DNA of 64,000 nucleotides, from assembly GCA_027625915.1 (NCBI GenBank), contig JANTQA010000015.1:7655001-7719000 (forward strand). Reading direction: 5' to 3'. Every line of letters starts with the position of its first letter. The first letter of the stretch is position 1. Below the pieces are notes generated by a model. It was not told the origin of the DNA. It made no database searches and saw nothing but the letters and a program-made list of their open reading frames with translations. Of the stretch, positions 35,515-47,034 are shown in pieces. The stretch is from Anaeramoeba flamelloides (Eukaryota; Metamonada; Anaeramoebidae). A program made the position numbers and the translations under genes.

Positions 35515-35764
35515 GTTTTTTGTGATGATAAAAATTTGATAAAAAATTTACTCTATTTTTTGAGATAAATTTTCAAATTTGATCCTTTATTTTTTGAACT
35601 TCTTTTTAAATAATAGAACTTTAAGAAACCAATACGATATTTATTTTGGGGTATTATCAGTTTCTTGGATCTTTTAATATGTAGATCTTCTCGAAATCAG
35701 AAAAAATCGCTTTTTATTTTGAAACATCGATTAAACTTTTCTGCAGGCATTATTTTGCCTACAG
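35515..35764. mobile_element. family B fragment, inverted
   Basis: Reverse-complement match to the left half of copy 3 (ACTTTAAGAAACCAATACG, CAGTTTCTTGGATC), ending GCATTATTTTGCCTACAG before TA (35765-35766). The other end is missing, so it is a half element lying tail to tail with copy 3. Confidence 0.65.
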
Positions 35765-36937
35765 TATTCTCTTTAAATGATTTTTTTTTCACTGTGACAA
35801 AGTTATACTCTTTCATTTTGAAGAACCCACAATTTTTTTAGACAAATAGAAATTGATCAGTTCAATCTTCATTATTGTGAGTAAGGTTCTGAGAAAGATA
35901 AAAAAATATGAACAAAATATTTAATTTGATTTCGATTACTCATAATTCTCCTAAATTGACTGTTTAACCAATTAAAACCAAAGGACAGTGAATTCCACAA
36001 AGTTACTTCATATTTAAAGCAATATCAAAGTTTTTATTGTAAGCAGCTTAAATAATTGCCATAATAGGAATGGTGTAAAAATTTATTTAATTGTAAAGTT
36101 TTCAAAAAGATTAGTTAGTGTTGAGAATTAATTTGATCTTATTGTTGGTTTGTTTGTTGTAAAAGAAGAACAAATTTTATTGTATTTGGAATATTCTTTA
36201 TTCTTTTCCGTAACAATTAATCGTTAAAATGAAAAATCATTTGGTTAACTCAAGAAAAAAATATCTTTTAAAAATAACGGATAGATTTTCAAATATTTTT
36301 ATTTTTTAATTCATCCTGTTTCTCGTAAAAATCCAATTAGTCCCTAATTTACAACAGACTAAAGACACTTTTATCATCATTAATGAAGAACTCTTTCCGT
36401 TTTCGTTCTTTGGGATTCCAATAATTCCATATTTATGATTCAACAAAGAGACGAAATTCAAATGATTCGAAAAAAGATCTTTTTTTTTTTTTTCTGATTT
36501 TTCTAAAAAATTTTGACTCTTTTATCGCTTTTGAAAAAGGAAAAAGTTTCCAAGATCTAAATTACACCCACTTAAATTAAAAAGTAAAAATAAATAACAA
36601 AATTTAATCTTGTCACAACAATATAAATAAATAAGATTTCAAAAATTAAACAAACAAATACCAACAAAAAGAATAAAGCAATTGATTAACCATTTCGTGT
36701 CTTTTCAAAATAAAGTTCATGAATGTTTTTTCCATTTAGAAAAATAAAATAAAAAGCAAAAATGCAACCTTTTAAGATCCATCAATTCAGAGTGGTGACT
36801 TTAAAGATCTTTTTGATAATCTCAACATATCCGTTAAAACTTGTTTTGATTGAAAAACAAATAAAAGAAGAATTCGATAAAATGAATCCATTATTTTTTC
36901 TCAATTAAAATATTAATTAATTGTAATTCTTTTCTCT

Positions 36938-36971
<34 letters not shown>

Positions 36972-37086
36972 CCTCTTTCCAGAAATCACCTACTTAATCT
37001 AAAAACAAACTTCTTGAACAATCTTTTCTTTTAAAATAAAAAACAAATAAACCAAATGATTAGAAAACCAATACATAATAAACCAA
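35765..37086. other. upstream region of the HMG-box gene
   Basis: AT-rich without a gene until a T run of about 32 bases (36940-36971), followed by TTTCCTCTTTCCAG ending near 36982. That is a textbook 3' splice acceptor about 100 bases before the start codon at 37087, so the transcript may have a 5'-UTR intron. Confidence 0.45.
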
Positions 37087-37647
37087 ATGTCATACAACAA
37101 AGACAAACCAAAAAGAAACAGAAGTGCATGGACATTTTACTCAATGGAAATGAGACCAAAGGTCCAAAAGAAAAATGCTGATCTCAATTTCAGAGAAGTT
37201 ACCAAAAAAGTGAACGAAGACTGGAAAGAACTTTCTGGAAAGGCCAAGAAGAAATATATTAAAATGGCTTCAGAAGACAAAAAAAGATATCAAAAGGAAT
37301 TGAAAAAATGGCAAGATGAACAAACCTCAGAATCATCCGAAGAAGAACTGACAAGAACAAGGTACAATGGAAGAAAGAAACCAATTCCAAGACCAGTTGG
37401 TGCCCGAAACTCTTATCAATTCTTTATGATGGAAAAAAAGAAAGAACTTAAAAAATCAAACCCAGACATGGACTCTAAAAAGGTTAACAAAAAAGTTTCC
37501 AAAGCCTGGAAAGCTATTTCTGAGAAAAGCAAGAAAAAATATACTAAAATGGCTGAAGATGATAAAAAAAGATACAAAAAAGACTGGAAGAAATACGAAA
37601 AAGATAGACCAAAAACAACATCAGAATCTGAATCCTCTTCTGATTAA
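37087..37647 (+). CDS. double HMG-box chromatin protein (HMGB-like)
   Basis: 186 residues in one exon. Two HMG boxes: box A at about 7-76 (KPKRNRSAWTFYSMEMRP to KKRYQKELKKW) and box B at about 98-172 (PRPVGARNSYQFFMMEKK to KKRYKKDWKKYEK). They are joined by an acidic/basic linker (ESSEEELTRTRYNGRKK), and a Ser/Glu/Asp tail (SESESSSD) closes the protein. Each box keeps the aromatic core residues (Trp or Tyr and Phe in helix 1, the central Trp of DW/AW, and KKxYxKMAxxDKKRY in helix 3). Such proteins bend DNA without strong sequence preference and act in chromatin and transcription in the nucleus. A mitochondrial TFAM-like role is less likely because there is no presequence. The gene is single and on the plus strand. 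Confidence 0.92.
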   Translation: MSYNKDKPKRNRSAWTFYSMEMRPKVQKKNADLNFREVTKKVNEDWKELSGKAKKKYIKMASEDKKRYQKELKKWQDEQTSESSEEELTRTRYNGRKKPIPRPVGARNSYQFFMMEKKKELKKSNPDMDSKKVNKKVSKAWKAISEKSKKKYTKMAEDDKKRYKKDWKKYEKDRPKTTSESESSSD

Positions 37648-38039
37648 TTTATCTGATCCTGTTTTTTGTTATTTCAAATATCATGAAATAATTCTCCCTT
37701 CTTTTTCTTTTTCTTTTTCTTTTTCATCTTCTTTTAATTCTCTTTTATCATACTTTTATTTGAGTTTCTACCAAAAAATTATTAAAATTTCAAATTTTTT
37801 TAAGTTTTTGTTATCAACTAACTTAAACAATTTTGATTTTTTAAAGATAAGCTTTAAAATTTTAAAATCTTAATTCAGAATAAAAAAATCATTAACTTTT
37901 TACAATCTTGTATTTTTATTTGGTAAATTTGAAAATTTTTTTTTTTTTTAAATTTGTAATTTAAAGATAAGAAATTGATTTTTTCATACAGATTAGAAGT
38001 TTTTTTTAATTTGAGAAATAAATTGAAAATTTATTTTAT
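37648..38039. other. 3' flank of the HMG-box gene
   Basis: A CTTTTT-type simple repeat at 37698-37725 in the 3' region, then A/T-rich sequence. No gene. Confidence 0.5.
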
Positions 38040-38490
38040 TTTCTGTTGATTTCTCATATTTAAAAAAAATATTGGTACTCCACAGCACTCACAGTTAATT
38101 TTTCCAAAATTTAAAAGAATTGAGTAAAATATTTGAGTTTTCTTCCATTCTTTTGAATTCCGGAAAATCGCCGTTAGGTTTTCTTGAGTTTTCTGATTCT
38201 TTTGAAAACAGTCAAATTGCCCTTAACTTTTCTTGAGTTTACTGTTTATTTGTAAAATCAATAGATTTTCGTTAGGTTTTTTTTAATTTTTGAAATGAAC
38301 AGAAAATCTATATAAATTTTTGGTTTATTTCAAAAAGTAAAAAAAAACTAGAACACTTAACCGATAAAACATAAAACTACAAGAAAACCTAGGCACTTTA
38401 CAGAATTTGACCCTACCTGAAGGCACTTGATGTAACTTGACAACACTTTGATGATTTGTAAATTTTTGTTCTAAAAATTTCAAACAAGTA
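38040..38490. repeat. dispersed repeat family E, copy 1
   Basis: Contains GTTAGGTTTTCTTGAGTTTTC and CTACAAGAAAACCTAGGCACT, partly mirrored, and a run of CAAGTGCC-like decamers on the minus strand. Related sequence is found at 45775-46010, 50740-51180, 51440-51600 and 53250-53340. No coding frame survives scrutiny. Confidence 0.5.
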
Positions 38491-38505
38491 TCATAATTTT
38501 CTATA

Positions 38506-38705
38506 CAGTCAGTTTCACTTTTAAGACACAAACTTTCTACGAAATTTAAGGCACAAAAAAAAATCTCAAATTAAGGCACAAAATTCAAATTCTAGTAAAA
38601 TAAATTGTAAAAAAAAAACAATTTCCAAAAAATGTGCTTTAATTTGAGATTTTTTTGTGCCTTAAATTTCGTTGAAAGTTTGTGCCTTAAAAGTGAAACT
38701 GACTG
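38506..38705. mobile_element. palindromic MITE family A, copy 3
   Basis: CAGTCAGTTTCACTTTTAAG at the left and AGTGAAACTGACTG at the right, TA on each side (38504-38505, 38706-38707). This is the best preserved copy; its arms pair almost perfectly. The size is 200 bases. Confidence 0.92.
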
Positions 38706-38707
38706 TA

Positions 38708-40020
38708 CCATTTACCAATGATAAGATAAATAATGAGTCTTTATTCCTAATAATATTAAAGATATTGCTCTTATATTTTTAGCTAATTTGAATTAATTCT
38801 TTAATCCTAAATTGACAATTTTCTTTATAGAATGGGCAATTCCCAAAGAAAATGATAGATCGCTTTATTTATTTCAAATTTGAATGCTTTATAAATAAAT
38901 TGAAATATTTTGTATTTATTTTTTCTAACCACAAGCAGAATAATATATATTTAAATAATTTGTAAAATTTCTTAGTTTTAAGAACGAAGTTGAACACCCC
39001 CCATTTTGAATTTTTTTTTATTAATAGCCTTTTTTTTTATTGAGATACTTTGTACATTTGTTTTTTTTGTATGTTTTTTATCTGGAGATCAAATAAAATA
39101 ATTTTTTTTCGAGTTTGTTTTTTACAATCATAACCAGCGAAACTTCTCTTTATACTTATTAGCAGAATTCTAGTAATTGGTTAAAGAACAAATTTTTGAC
39201 AATTAAATTAGCTTTTAATTTAATATTTTTAATTAAAAAAAGACCTTTTAGATTCGACGAAATCCATTTAACTTACCCGAATTAGAGTAATATTTTAATA
39301 TCAGATGATAAAGATACTTCATATTATTTTTTTACAACAATAAATTTTATTTAATCAATTTTAAGTTATTATTTTTATATAAAAACATATAAGGATGTAA
39401 TTTCCCCTCAAAAATATTTAAGATAACATTAAAGTTGATCGGGAAATAATATAAAAGAATTCCTCGGGCTATTATTAAAAAGTCCAAAAAAAATTGTGAT
39501 AACCTTATTTCTGTTGATTGGTGTAAAGCCCAAAACAATAACCTTTTTTCTAAATCAATTATAATTTAAAAATTAAATTAAAAGACGATGTAGTACTCTT
39601 TAATTAATTTTATTTGTGAGATTTTTTTAATTCATAATATGGGATTAGATGTATCTCGATTCTTGTGATTTTGAAAACTAATAAATTGGTACCAATTCAT
39701 TAATTATTGTACAAATAAATGCCAAAAAAAAAAAAGAACTTTTATTTTTATATACCCTTTAGAAAAGGAGTAAATATCATTTATTAATTGAAAAACAGTA
39801 TATAAACCCATTAAAAATATTTTTTTGTCGGAAAACAACAATTTTATTTATATAAACTAATAAGAGTTTTTTTCTTTGAAAATAGAGATTTAATACACTT
39901 TAAAATAGTTTTGAAATGGAAAAAAAAACATGAGAAAATAAATTTATACAGTAAAAAAAGATAAAATTTTCTCTGATATTAGTTAAATATTAATAGAGGA
40001 ATGTTCAAAATCAGTTATAA
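38708..40020. other. AT-rich spacer without gene
   Basis: No gene or element recognised. Confidence 0.5.
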
Positions 40021-40220
40021 CAGCCAGTTCCGCCTTTAAGACACAAATCGTGAATAAAATTTAAGACACATATAAAAATCTAAAATTAAAGGACATTTTT
40101 TGGATTTTTTTATCCACAAATTATTTTTCTAGAATTTGAATTTTTATACCTTAATTTGAGATTTTTTTTTGTTTATTAAATTTCCTTCAAAGTTTTTGTC
40201 GTGGAATTGGAACTGGATAT
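40021..40220. mobile_element. palindromic MITE family A, copy 4
   Basis: CAGCCAGTTCCGCCTTTAAG at the left and GGAATTGGAACTGGATAT at the right. The ends have drifted and the TA flanks are no longer clean, so this copy is older. Confidence 0.75.
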
Positions 40221-40768
40221 ACTGAAAACATAAAATATATATGCCTATATTCTATTTGAGAGTCATCGTAATTTTAACATGGTGATTTAAAAACAAAATA
40301 TATCTTTTTAAAAAAATGTTAGGTAATAAATTTTATACTAGTGAATCCAAACGAACGTTATATCTTCAAGGTAGCTGATTTAATGAACAATTTCAAAGTT
40401 TCCAATATTTCGGTTTGTGAATAACTATTTTTAAGTGTAAATTATTCAAAAAATAATTAAAAAATAATAAAAAAGTTTATATTAGTTTTTATTATATGAT
40501 TTTTTTTATCTTTATTGGATCTAATTAGAACTTTGTATTCAAAAAAGATCACCTCTCAAATTGCTTCATTTATTGAAAATCACCAATTATGATCCCCCCC
40601 TTTTTATCCCCTTCCAAACATTAACTAATACTATTATATTTGTGCTCAGATATCACAATTCATTTTTCTCTAAACCTTTAATATCTTTATCTATAACCAA
40701 GAATAATTTTTTTTTTTTTTTTTTTTCACATTCTTCAGAACCATAGTCTATTTATAACAGGATGATTA

Positions 40769-40963
40769 GAGTAAGTTTCACTTTTATGACACAAACTTTA
40801 AAGGAAATTTAAGGCTCAAAAAATCTCAAATTAGGATACAAAATATGGAATTTTTTTTTTTACAATTTATTTTACTAAAATTTTAAATTTTATGTCTTAA
40901 TTTGAGATTTTTATTGTGCCTTAAATTTCATGGCAGTTTGTGCCTTAAATATGGAACCGACTG
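40769..40963. mobile_element. palindromic MITE family A, copy 5
   Basis: GAGTAAGTTTCACTTTTATG at the left and GGAACCGACTG at the right with TA flanks (40767-40768, 40964-40965). 195 bases. Confidence 0.85.
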
Positions 40964-41239
40964 TAAGTAAAAAAAAACTAATTAAGACTGCTAAATTGAG
41001 TTTATCAATTTTTAAATAGTTAAAAAATCAATAAAAACTAGTTAAAACAAATATTAAAATCCTTATCACAATTTATAATAAAGTGAAAAAGATTTGAATA
41101 TTTTCAATTTACGTATTTTCACCATTTTAATAATTTCCCCTAAAAAAGTAAATAAAAAATAATAAAAAATGTTTTTTTTTTTAATTTTTGATATAAGAGG
41201 TTGTTATATTTTTTGTACAAGTGTAAAAAGTTATTTCAA

Positions 41240-41480
41240 CAAACCGTAGATAATTTTTTTTTATAATATTTTTATAACAAGATTGCCTTTGATATGATGA
41301 TTTTTATCAGATTTTTTTAAAAAATATTTTATAACATGTTTATGATACCTTATAAATTTTATAATACATTTTAGAATATATATAAATGGTATTAAAGTTG
41401 TTATTATGAAATTTTACGAACATTTTAAATGATTTATCAACTTTTCAACATTTTTAAAATATGTTATTATAAAATAGTTT
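41240..41480. repeat. dispersed repeat family F, copy 1
   Basis: A stretch of repeated TTTATAACA-type words with a TTAAAGTTGTTATTATGAAA block. It recurs at 53500-53765 with the same order of blocks (CATTTTTATAACA, TGATGACTTTT-like, AAAGTTGTTATTATCAAA). Very AT-rich; the class is unknown. Confidence 0.45.
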
Positions 41481-42925
41481 ATTAGGAAAAGTGTAGCTAT
41501 GAATTTTTTAAATTTTTATATTATACTTAATTCTGCTAATATGATTTAAAAATACAAATGTGTTATTCAATATTGATGTATTCTTCATAAAAATTCTATT
41601 TCTTTTTTTATATAATATTAATTTGATCAAAATTTGAATTTGTCTCCAAAATTTGATATTTATCTTTTATTGGAAAAACAAAAAATTAATAAATATTTTT
41701 TTTATTTGGATTATAAAAATTTGGTATCTGAAAGATATTTTATCCCACTACAATTATAAATATAATAGAAAAATTATAAATGGATTTTATTATTTAAAAT
41801 TATTCTTTGTACCCGGATTAAATTACAGATTTTTTATTGAAAACTTTATCACAACCTCATTTATTTTCTGCAAAAAAAATGCATGAATTTTTTTCCATTT
41901 TTTCCTAATTTTGATATGAAAAAGAAACTCTATTCTAAAAATTGTAACTCATCTGAAAGAATAAATTGAAAAAAAATATATTTTCTTTAGTATTAAGGAT
42001 CAATTGATAATTACATCCGTATATTAATTCACTTTTTAGTCATTCTATATATATATATATAAACCAGTTATTTTCAAAATATAATCAAAATGCAATCATA
42101 AACCTAAAAAAAAGTGAGACACAATTTTTGAAATGAGCATTATAGATTGTTTATTACTGAACTTTAACTGAAAAAAGGTTAACAAGAAGATTTTTTTCTA
42201 TAAGTTAAATTCATTTTAAACAACATTACATAGTATCAATTTTCTTAGTGATGATTCAATTTTTTGAAGATCTTTTTTTTTTTTCACAGGATTTTGGGTC
42301 AACAAAAAAGAAAAAAAGAAATAGAAAAACAAAAAAAAAAAAAATTGAAAAAGTAAAACAAAAATTTGTAAAAAAGAAAAAATGATTGTAATTTGATAAA
42401 TTGAAAATATTTTTTTGATTAGAATGCAGGATAAAACCCCAAAACAGCTTCCATTCCAATTATAAAGTGATTCAAAATTTTTGAAAAATACTTTATTTTG
42501 AAATATAATTAAAAACTAACCATCACGACAGTTTTTATCTTCCAATTAATTTTATTTAACAATTTAAAAATAAAAATACTTTCTAGAGAGATTATAATTA
42601 TAAAATATATGTATAAAAATTCTCTAATTTTTTTTTGGGGATTTCTTATATGCTATATAAAGCAAAAAATACCAATAATTATATTAGAAATTCGATATAT
42701 TATTTTTAAAAAAAACAATAACAAAATAATTCAAAAAAAAAAAGAAATAATTTGTAATGTGATTTAATTTTTTCTTTTTAAAAATATTGAGAAAAACAAT
42801 CAAATAAATTTAATATGATCAAAATAATAAAAATAAATATAAATATCAATAAAAAAATAGCATTTTACTTTGAATAATCTGGAACATTAAAAAAAAAAAA
42901 GAAAAAAGCTGATTTTGTGAAAAAA
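41481..42925. other. AT-rich spacer without gene
   Basis: Only chance frames, a short TA repeat near 42046-42061 and A/T runs. Downstream flank of the MAEA gene. Confidence 0.5.
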
Positions 42926-44545
42926 TTAAACAATAAAAGCCTTTCTTAGCTGAGTAAATTTAAATTTTTGATTTGTTTTAATATCTGTCACAATTCCATT
43001 GTTTTGTTCTGCCATTTTTTTCATTTCGTCAAGGCTGTAAGCATTGCCATTGGGAAAGATCATTGGTGGGTTATCAGGTGTCATTATTTGTCCTGAAAGA
43101 GGGCATATAATCAGTGAATGAGTGATCAAGTTTCGAGGATAATTTTTGGCAATCTTATTAACAATGGGATGGCAAGTGGGGCAATTTGTATTTCGATCAA
43201 CAACATCATTATTATTATTAGTATTGATATTTTTTTTTTCTTTGAAAAGATCAAAGCCCTTCAATACGGAATCCTTTTTATTTTTCTTTTTCTTCCCCAT
43301 TTTCTTTCCCTTCTCTGTTCCGTGCTCCGTTATCTTTTGTTGATTGTTTTGATTTTTTTTATGCAAAGAGTGACAACTGGCGGTTTTCACTGCACAAATG
43401 CCTGCTTTAAATTCCACTTCGATCGAAGGAGACTCACTCAGCCCAAATAAAACTACGTGCTCTCTCGTAAATAGTTCATTTAACTTTCTCCACGAGTGCT
43501 CTCCGTATAGTAATTGGTATCTTTCAGGAAGTATTTCAAAGGGCTCCTTTTCTTCATTGGGAATCGAGGATTGTTCATTAGGTGTTGGGAAAGCTAATAG
43601 CCCCATTACGCTTTTAATTTCTGAAAAGCATTTCCCAACCCATGGCGGGAAATTTTTTCTTGCATAATTTATTGCTTCCTTTCGGTTACCTTTTCTCATA
43701 ATTTCAATAAACTGCTGCTTTTTTAATTGAAATTCAAACCTTGAGTCAATCTTTTTTAATTTGGAACGGTTAATTAAACACCATTTTAATGGAATGCTCA
43801 AATTGTGCTTGCTAAGTGAAACAGAGACCTTCTTTCCTTGTAAGAATAAAGATTGATCGACCAATTGTTTTAAAAATTGGTGTCTTTCTGTCAGCATTGT
43901 TCCAGTTTTGTTGTATCCTTTACGAAACATGTATTCTGTTAATTTTCGATTGAGCTCCAATTTTCTTAATTTTATTTGATCTTGAAAAAATTTGGTATCT
44001 TTTTCGTTTTCTTGTTCTTTTTCTTTCTCTTTTTCTTTTTCGTTTCCATTTTCTTTTTTTTTTTCTTTATCTATATTTTCTTCAATATTCATGTATTTTT
44101 CTTTTTCTATTTCTATGTGTTTGTCTTTTTCTTTGTCCATATTTTTTTCTTCTTTTATTTCATTTTCTTTTTTTATTTCTTTATCCTTATCTTTTTCTTG
44201 TTTGTTTTCTTCTTGATTTTCATTTTCTTCTTCATTTTTTGTTTTATTTTTTTGTGTAACTTGTAAAAGACTTAAGTGATATTGCAAACGTAATTGCATT
44301 TTTTTAATAATTAATTGATCGTCTTTAGAATAATTGTTTAAATCTTTTTGTAGTTTTGATAATCTTTCAATTTCTTTTTTCATTTGCTCAACAATTTTGT
44401 CACTTCCAACATTTTGATTCTTTGGTAAAGAATATAAGATTTTAAAAGAAGCTGTTAATGTTTTATTAAGTAAACTATATTGTTTGTGCAACCTTCTTGA
44501 TAATTGTTCAAAACAAGGCTGAATAAGAGATTTTTGAAGATTCAT
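42926..44545 (-). CDS. MAEA: GID/CTLH E3 ubiquitin-ligase subunit MAEA/Gid9
   Basis: 539 residues in one exon, against about 400 in animals and 516 in yeast Gid9. MAEA pairs with RMND5/Gid2 to form the catalytic RING dimer of the GID/CTLH ubiquitin ligase. Domain order: N-terminal helical region (1-100), LisH (about 195-228, LNRKLTEYMFRKGYNKTG), CTLH (about 240-300, WCLINRSKLKKI, FIEIMRKGNRKEAINYARK), CRA (about 300-395, EIKSVMGLLAFP, AGICAVKTASCHSL), and a C-terminal degenerate RING from NCPTCHPIVNKIA through ITHSLIICPLSG and NPPMIFPNGNAYS. The CxxC, HS..IIC and NPP..PNG signatures match plant and animal MAEA. Extra length comes from a Glu/Lys/Asn-rich insert at 101-190, encoded by simple repeats at 43990-44250, and a second Lys/Asn insert at about 398-450. 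The start at 44545 is the only in-frame Met before the conserved helical part. Confidence 0.93.
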   Translation of the reverse strand: MNLQKSLIQPCFEQLSRRLHKQYSLLNKTLTASFKILYSLPKNQNVGSDKIVEQMKKEIERLSKLQKDLNNYSKDDQLIIKKMQLRLQYHLSLLQVTQKNKTKNEEENENQEENKQEKDKDKEIKKENEIKEEKNMDKEKDKHIEIEKEKYMNIEENIDKEKKKENGNEKEKEKEKEQENEKDTKFFQDQIKLRKLELNRKLTEYMFRKGYNKTGTMLTERHQFLKQLVDQSLFLQGKKVSVSLSKHNLSIPLKWCLINRSKLKKIDSRFEFQLKKQQFIEIMRKGNRKEAINYARKNFPPWVGKCFSEIKSVMGLLAFPTPNEQSSIPNEEKEPFEILPERYQLLYGEHSWRKLNELFTREHVVLFGLSESPSIEVEFKAGICAVKTASCHSLHKKNQNNQQKITEHGTEKGKKMGKKKKNKKDSVLKGFDLFKEKKNINTNNNNDVVDRNTNCPTCHPIVNKIAKNYPRNLITHSLIICPLSGQIMTPDNPPMIFPNGNAYSLDEMKKMAEQNNGIVTDIKTNQKFKFTQLRKAFIV

Positions 44546-44794
44546 ATTTCTGAAATAAATCGTTAAACAATAAAAAAATGATTAATTTATCAATCAAATT
44601 GTATCAAAGGTGAAAAATTCGATAGGTAAGGAATAACAATACAATTTCAAGAATTGGTATTACAAATTGTGGGAATCCTATAGGATTCCCATTTTCATAT
44701 TTTGGAAATTTATTTTTTAAGGAACAAATTCTAATTCAAAATTAGAAGAATTGTGTCTCGATTTTTGGAGCTAATTTGATATAAATTAATTTTT

Positions 44795-45115
44795 AGAAGA
44801 AATTAATCATATTCTATTTGACACAAATCTTGATTTCAAAAAAAAAACTCAATTAAGAGTACCTATTGAGAAAATTTCTCTTCAAGTTTAATGGACCATT
44901 AAGTCAAAAAAATTTGTAAGTTCAATTCCTTTATTTGCCTCAAAAGTGAAAATATAGAATGTTTTATAAAATATAGTTTTACCAAATCTATATTTTGCCC
45001 AGGCAAAGTCTCTTTTATTAAATCTGATGAGAAATGCTCTCAATAGGTACTCTTTATTGAGTTTTTTTTATTTAATTAATATTTGTGTGAGATAGAATAT
45101 GATTATTTTCTTCTG
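44795..45115. mobile_element. fold-back element with ~100-base arms
   Basis: The left arm (44795-44892) reads AATCATATTCTATTTGACAC, then CTCAATTAAGAGTACC and TATTGAGAAAATTTCTC. The right arm (45024-45115) is its reverse complement with scattered changes: GAGAAATGCTCTCAATAGG, TACTCTTTATTGAG and GTGTGAGATAGAATATGATT. A spacer of about 130 bases separates them. There is no coding frame; it is a MITE or fold-back element. Confidence 0.7.
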
Positions 45116-45774
45116 ATAATAAATTTACAATAAAAAAAACCCTACAACCAAGTGATTTTATATCTGTAAGTATTTGAATAAAAAATTAAAACCAATAAAT
45201 TTATAATAAAGAAAATAGTTAAGAATTTATTTATAATAAGAAAACAATATTTATAAAAAAAATTTCAAATAGGAACAAAAGTTTTTCAAAAATAGCATTC
45301 AGTTACATTAAAATAAACTATTTCAGGTAGATAAAATGCACAATGTTCCGAATCTTCATATTATAGTCTTTTATTTTATGGATTATTTATTTTTAATTTT
45401 GACCAAAAGTTTCGATTCTAACAAAATTTGTAGAAATAAAAAAGCAGCATAACTTTGAAAAAATAAATTTACTTCTTACCAAAGTATATTATATCCAATA
45501 TTGAAGAAAAAAAAAATCAAGCCACAATTGTAAACTATTAAAGAAGATATAAAATCCAAAACAGGCTCAAAATTCTTTTTTTTGAACAAATCTTAAAAAA
45601 AATAAAACTATTCTAAAAAAGACAATGATATTATGAATTAAGAAATAGAAAACTTCCATAATTGGAGTTAATTCTAAATCGACTTGATAAAAAAATTAAT
45701 AATAAATATCACTGGGTGAAAACTTCAAGAATATTTAAAAATTATTAATAAACAGTTTTACTGTCTAACAATGC

Positions 45775-46010
45775 GTTTAAGTTTCGCCATGTTGTGCAGA
45801 GTGCCGTCGAGTACAGTTTAGTGTCTAACTTTTCTTGGGGTTTTCTGTTTTATATATACAATCTGTTTTTTAACAATAAACAGAAAAACCAAGAAAAAAG
45901 TACCTATTCTTTTCAGATTCAAAAGAATGGTGAAAATTAAAAGATTAATCTAAATTCTTTTGAGTTCTGGAAAATCTTGTGTTTATTTTTTATTTATGAA
46001 ATTAAAAGAA
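45775..46010. repeat. dispersed repeat family E, copy 2
   Basis: Shares CTTTTCTTGGGGTTTTCTG and a mirrored ACAGAAAAACCAAGAAAA with 38040-38490. The opening words (AAGTTTCGCCATG, GTGCCGTCGAGTAC) correspond, on the other strand, to GACCGTACTTAACGACAC at 50753. Confidence 0.45.
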
Positions 46011-46374
46011 AATTTAAAAGCAAATTTATTTTTATTTATGGAAATCTAAAATAACTAATGGTTATTTTTTAGTATTTAAAACAATAGATGAAAATTCAAT
46101 ATATTTTCACTAATTATTTTAAATTATGGAAAATGTAAATTTATTTTTTTTATCCTTTTTTTTTAACGGATTTATTAATTTTATAATCAAAATGGAAAAA
46201 AAAAATTAAAAAAAAAACAATAATTTTCATGAGATAATTTATATTATATCAAAAAATCAATTGATTTTTGAAATAAAAAAATACCATAGAAAAATAAAAT
46301 TAAACCTTTCCAAATTTCAAAAGAATTTAGTAAATCCTATCATTTTATTCAATTATTTCAAATCCTATTTCATT

Positions 46375-46405
<31 letters not shown>

Positions 46406-46943
46406 AATTGAGGAAATTAAACAAACTTCTATAGTCTTTTTGTTTCATTAAAAAATAATAATAAATAAGCATTAAAAAAATTTTTAAAGTTTTATTTCAA
46501 TTAAAAATTACTTTCTTTGAGTTTTTTAACATACATAAAATTCAATTAAGTAATAAAAAATAGAAAAATTTTTTTATAGTAAAATTATTTGAAATAAGGC
46601 ACATATTTGTTTTTGAATTTTATTTTAATAAACTTTTATTTTTCTACCAAAATGATAATTTTATAATAATCTTGAATTGAAAAATAAGATTGAATGTTAT
46701 TATAAAAGAATTTTTTTTAGATTATATGATTTTTTTTAATGTTTTGGAAAAATTACAAGTATTGTAACAATTTTCACAAATTATCTACAAAGGTATCTTT
46801 AAATGTTTATAATAAAAAAAAATATTTAAAATTTTGTAATTTAGGCAAATAAACCTACACTTTCAATACTATTCAAGATGACCATCATTTTCCTTATATT
46901 AAAAAAAATCTCAAAAATTTGGATTAGACAATTCTTTGATATA

Positions 46944-46946
<3 letters not shown>

Positions 46947-46978
<32 letters not shown>
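46947..46978. repeat. (TA)n microsatellite
   Basis: About 15 TA units just upstream of the family C element. Confidence 0.9.
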
Positions 46979-46983
<5 letters not shown>

Positions 46984-47034
46984 TAAATTAACATATCTTT
47001 TATATTATTTAAATTAAAACTCATTTTTTATCTA

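Larger units (their letters stand above)
44546..47034. other. gene-free region with hairpin and repeats
   Basis: No gene. Contains the hairpin element at 44795-45115, a family E piece at 45775-46010 (with mixed-composition words such as GCAGAGTGCCGTCGAGTAC), long T runs and a TA microsatellite at about 46947-46978. Confidence 0.5.

Noticed and set aside
38325-38531. 68-residue minus-strand frame with Cys and His
   Set aside because: Falls across family E and the start of MITE A3; repeats explain it.
43976-44266. Phe/Ser-rich open frames opposite MAEA (also 43118-43450, 43398-43667)
   Set aside because: They are the antisense of the Glu/Lys insert and conserved parts of MAEA; homopolymeric composition and no domain.
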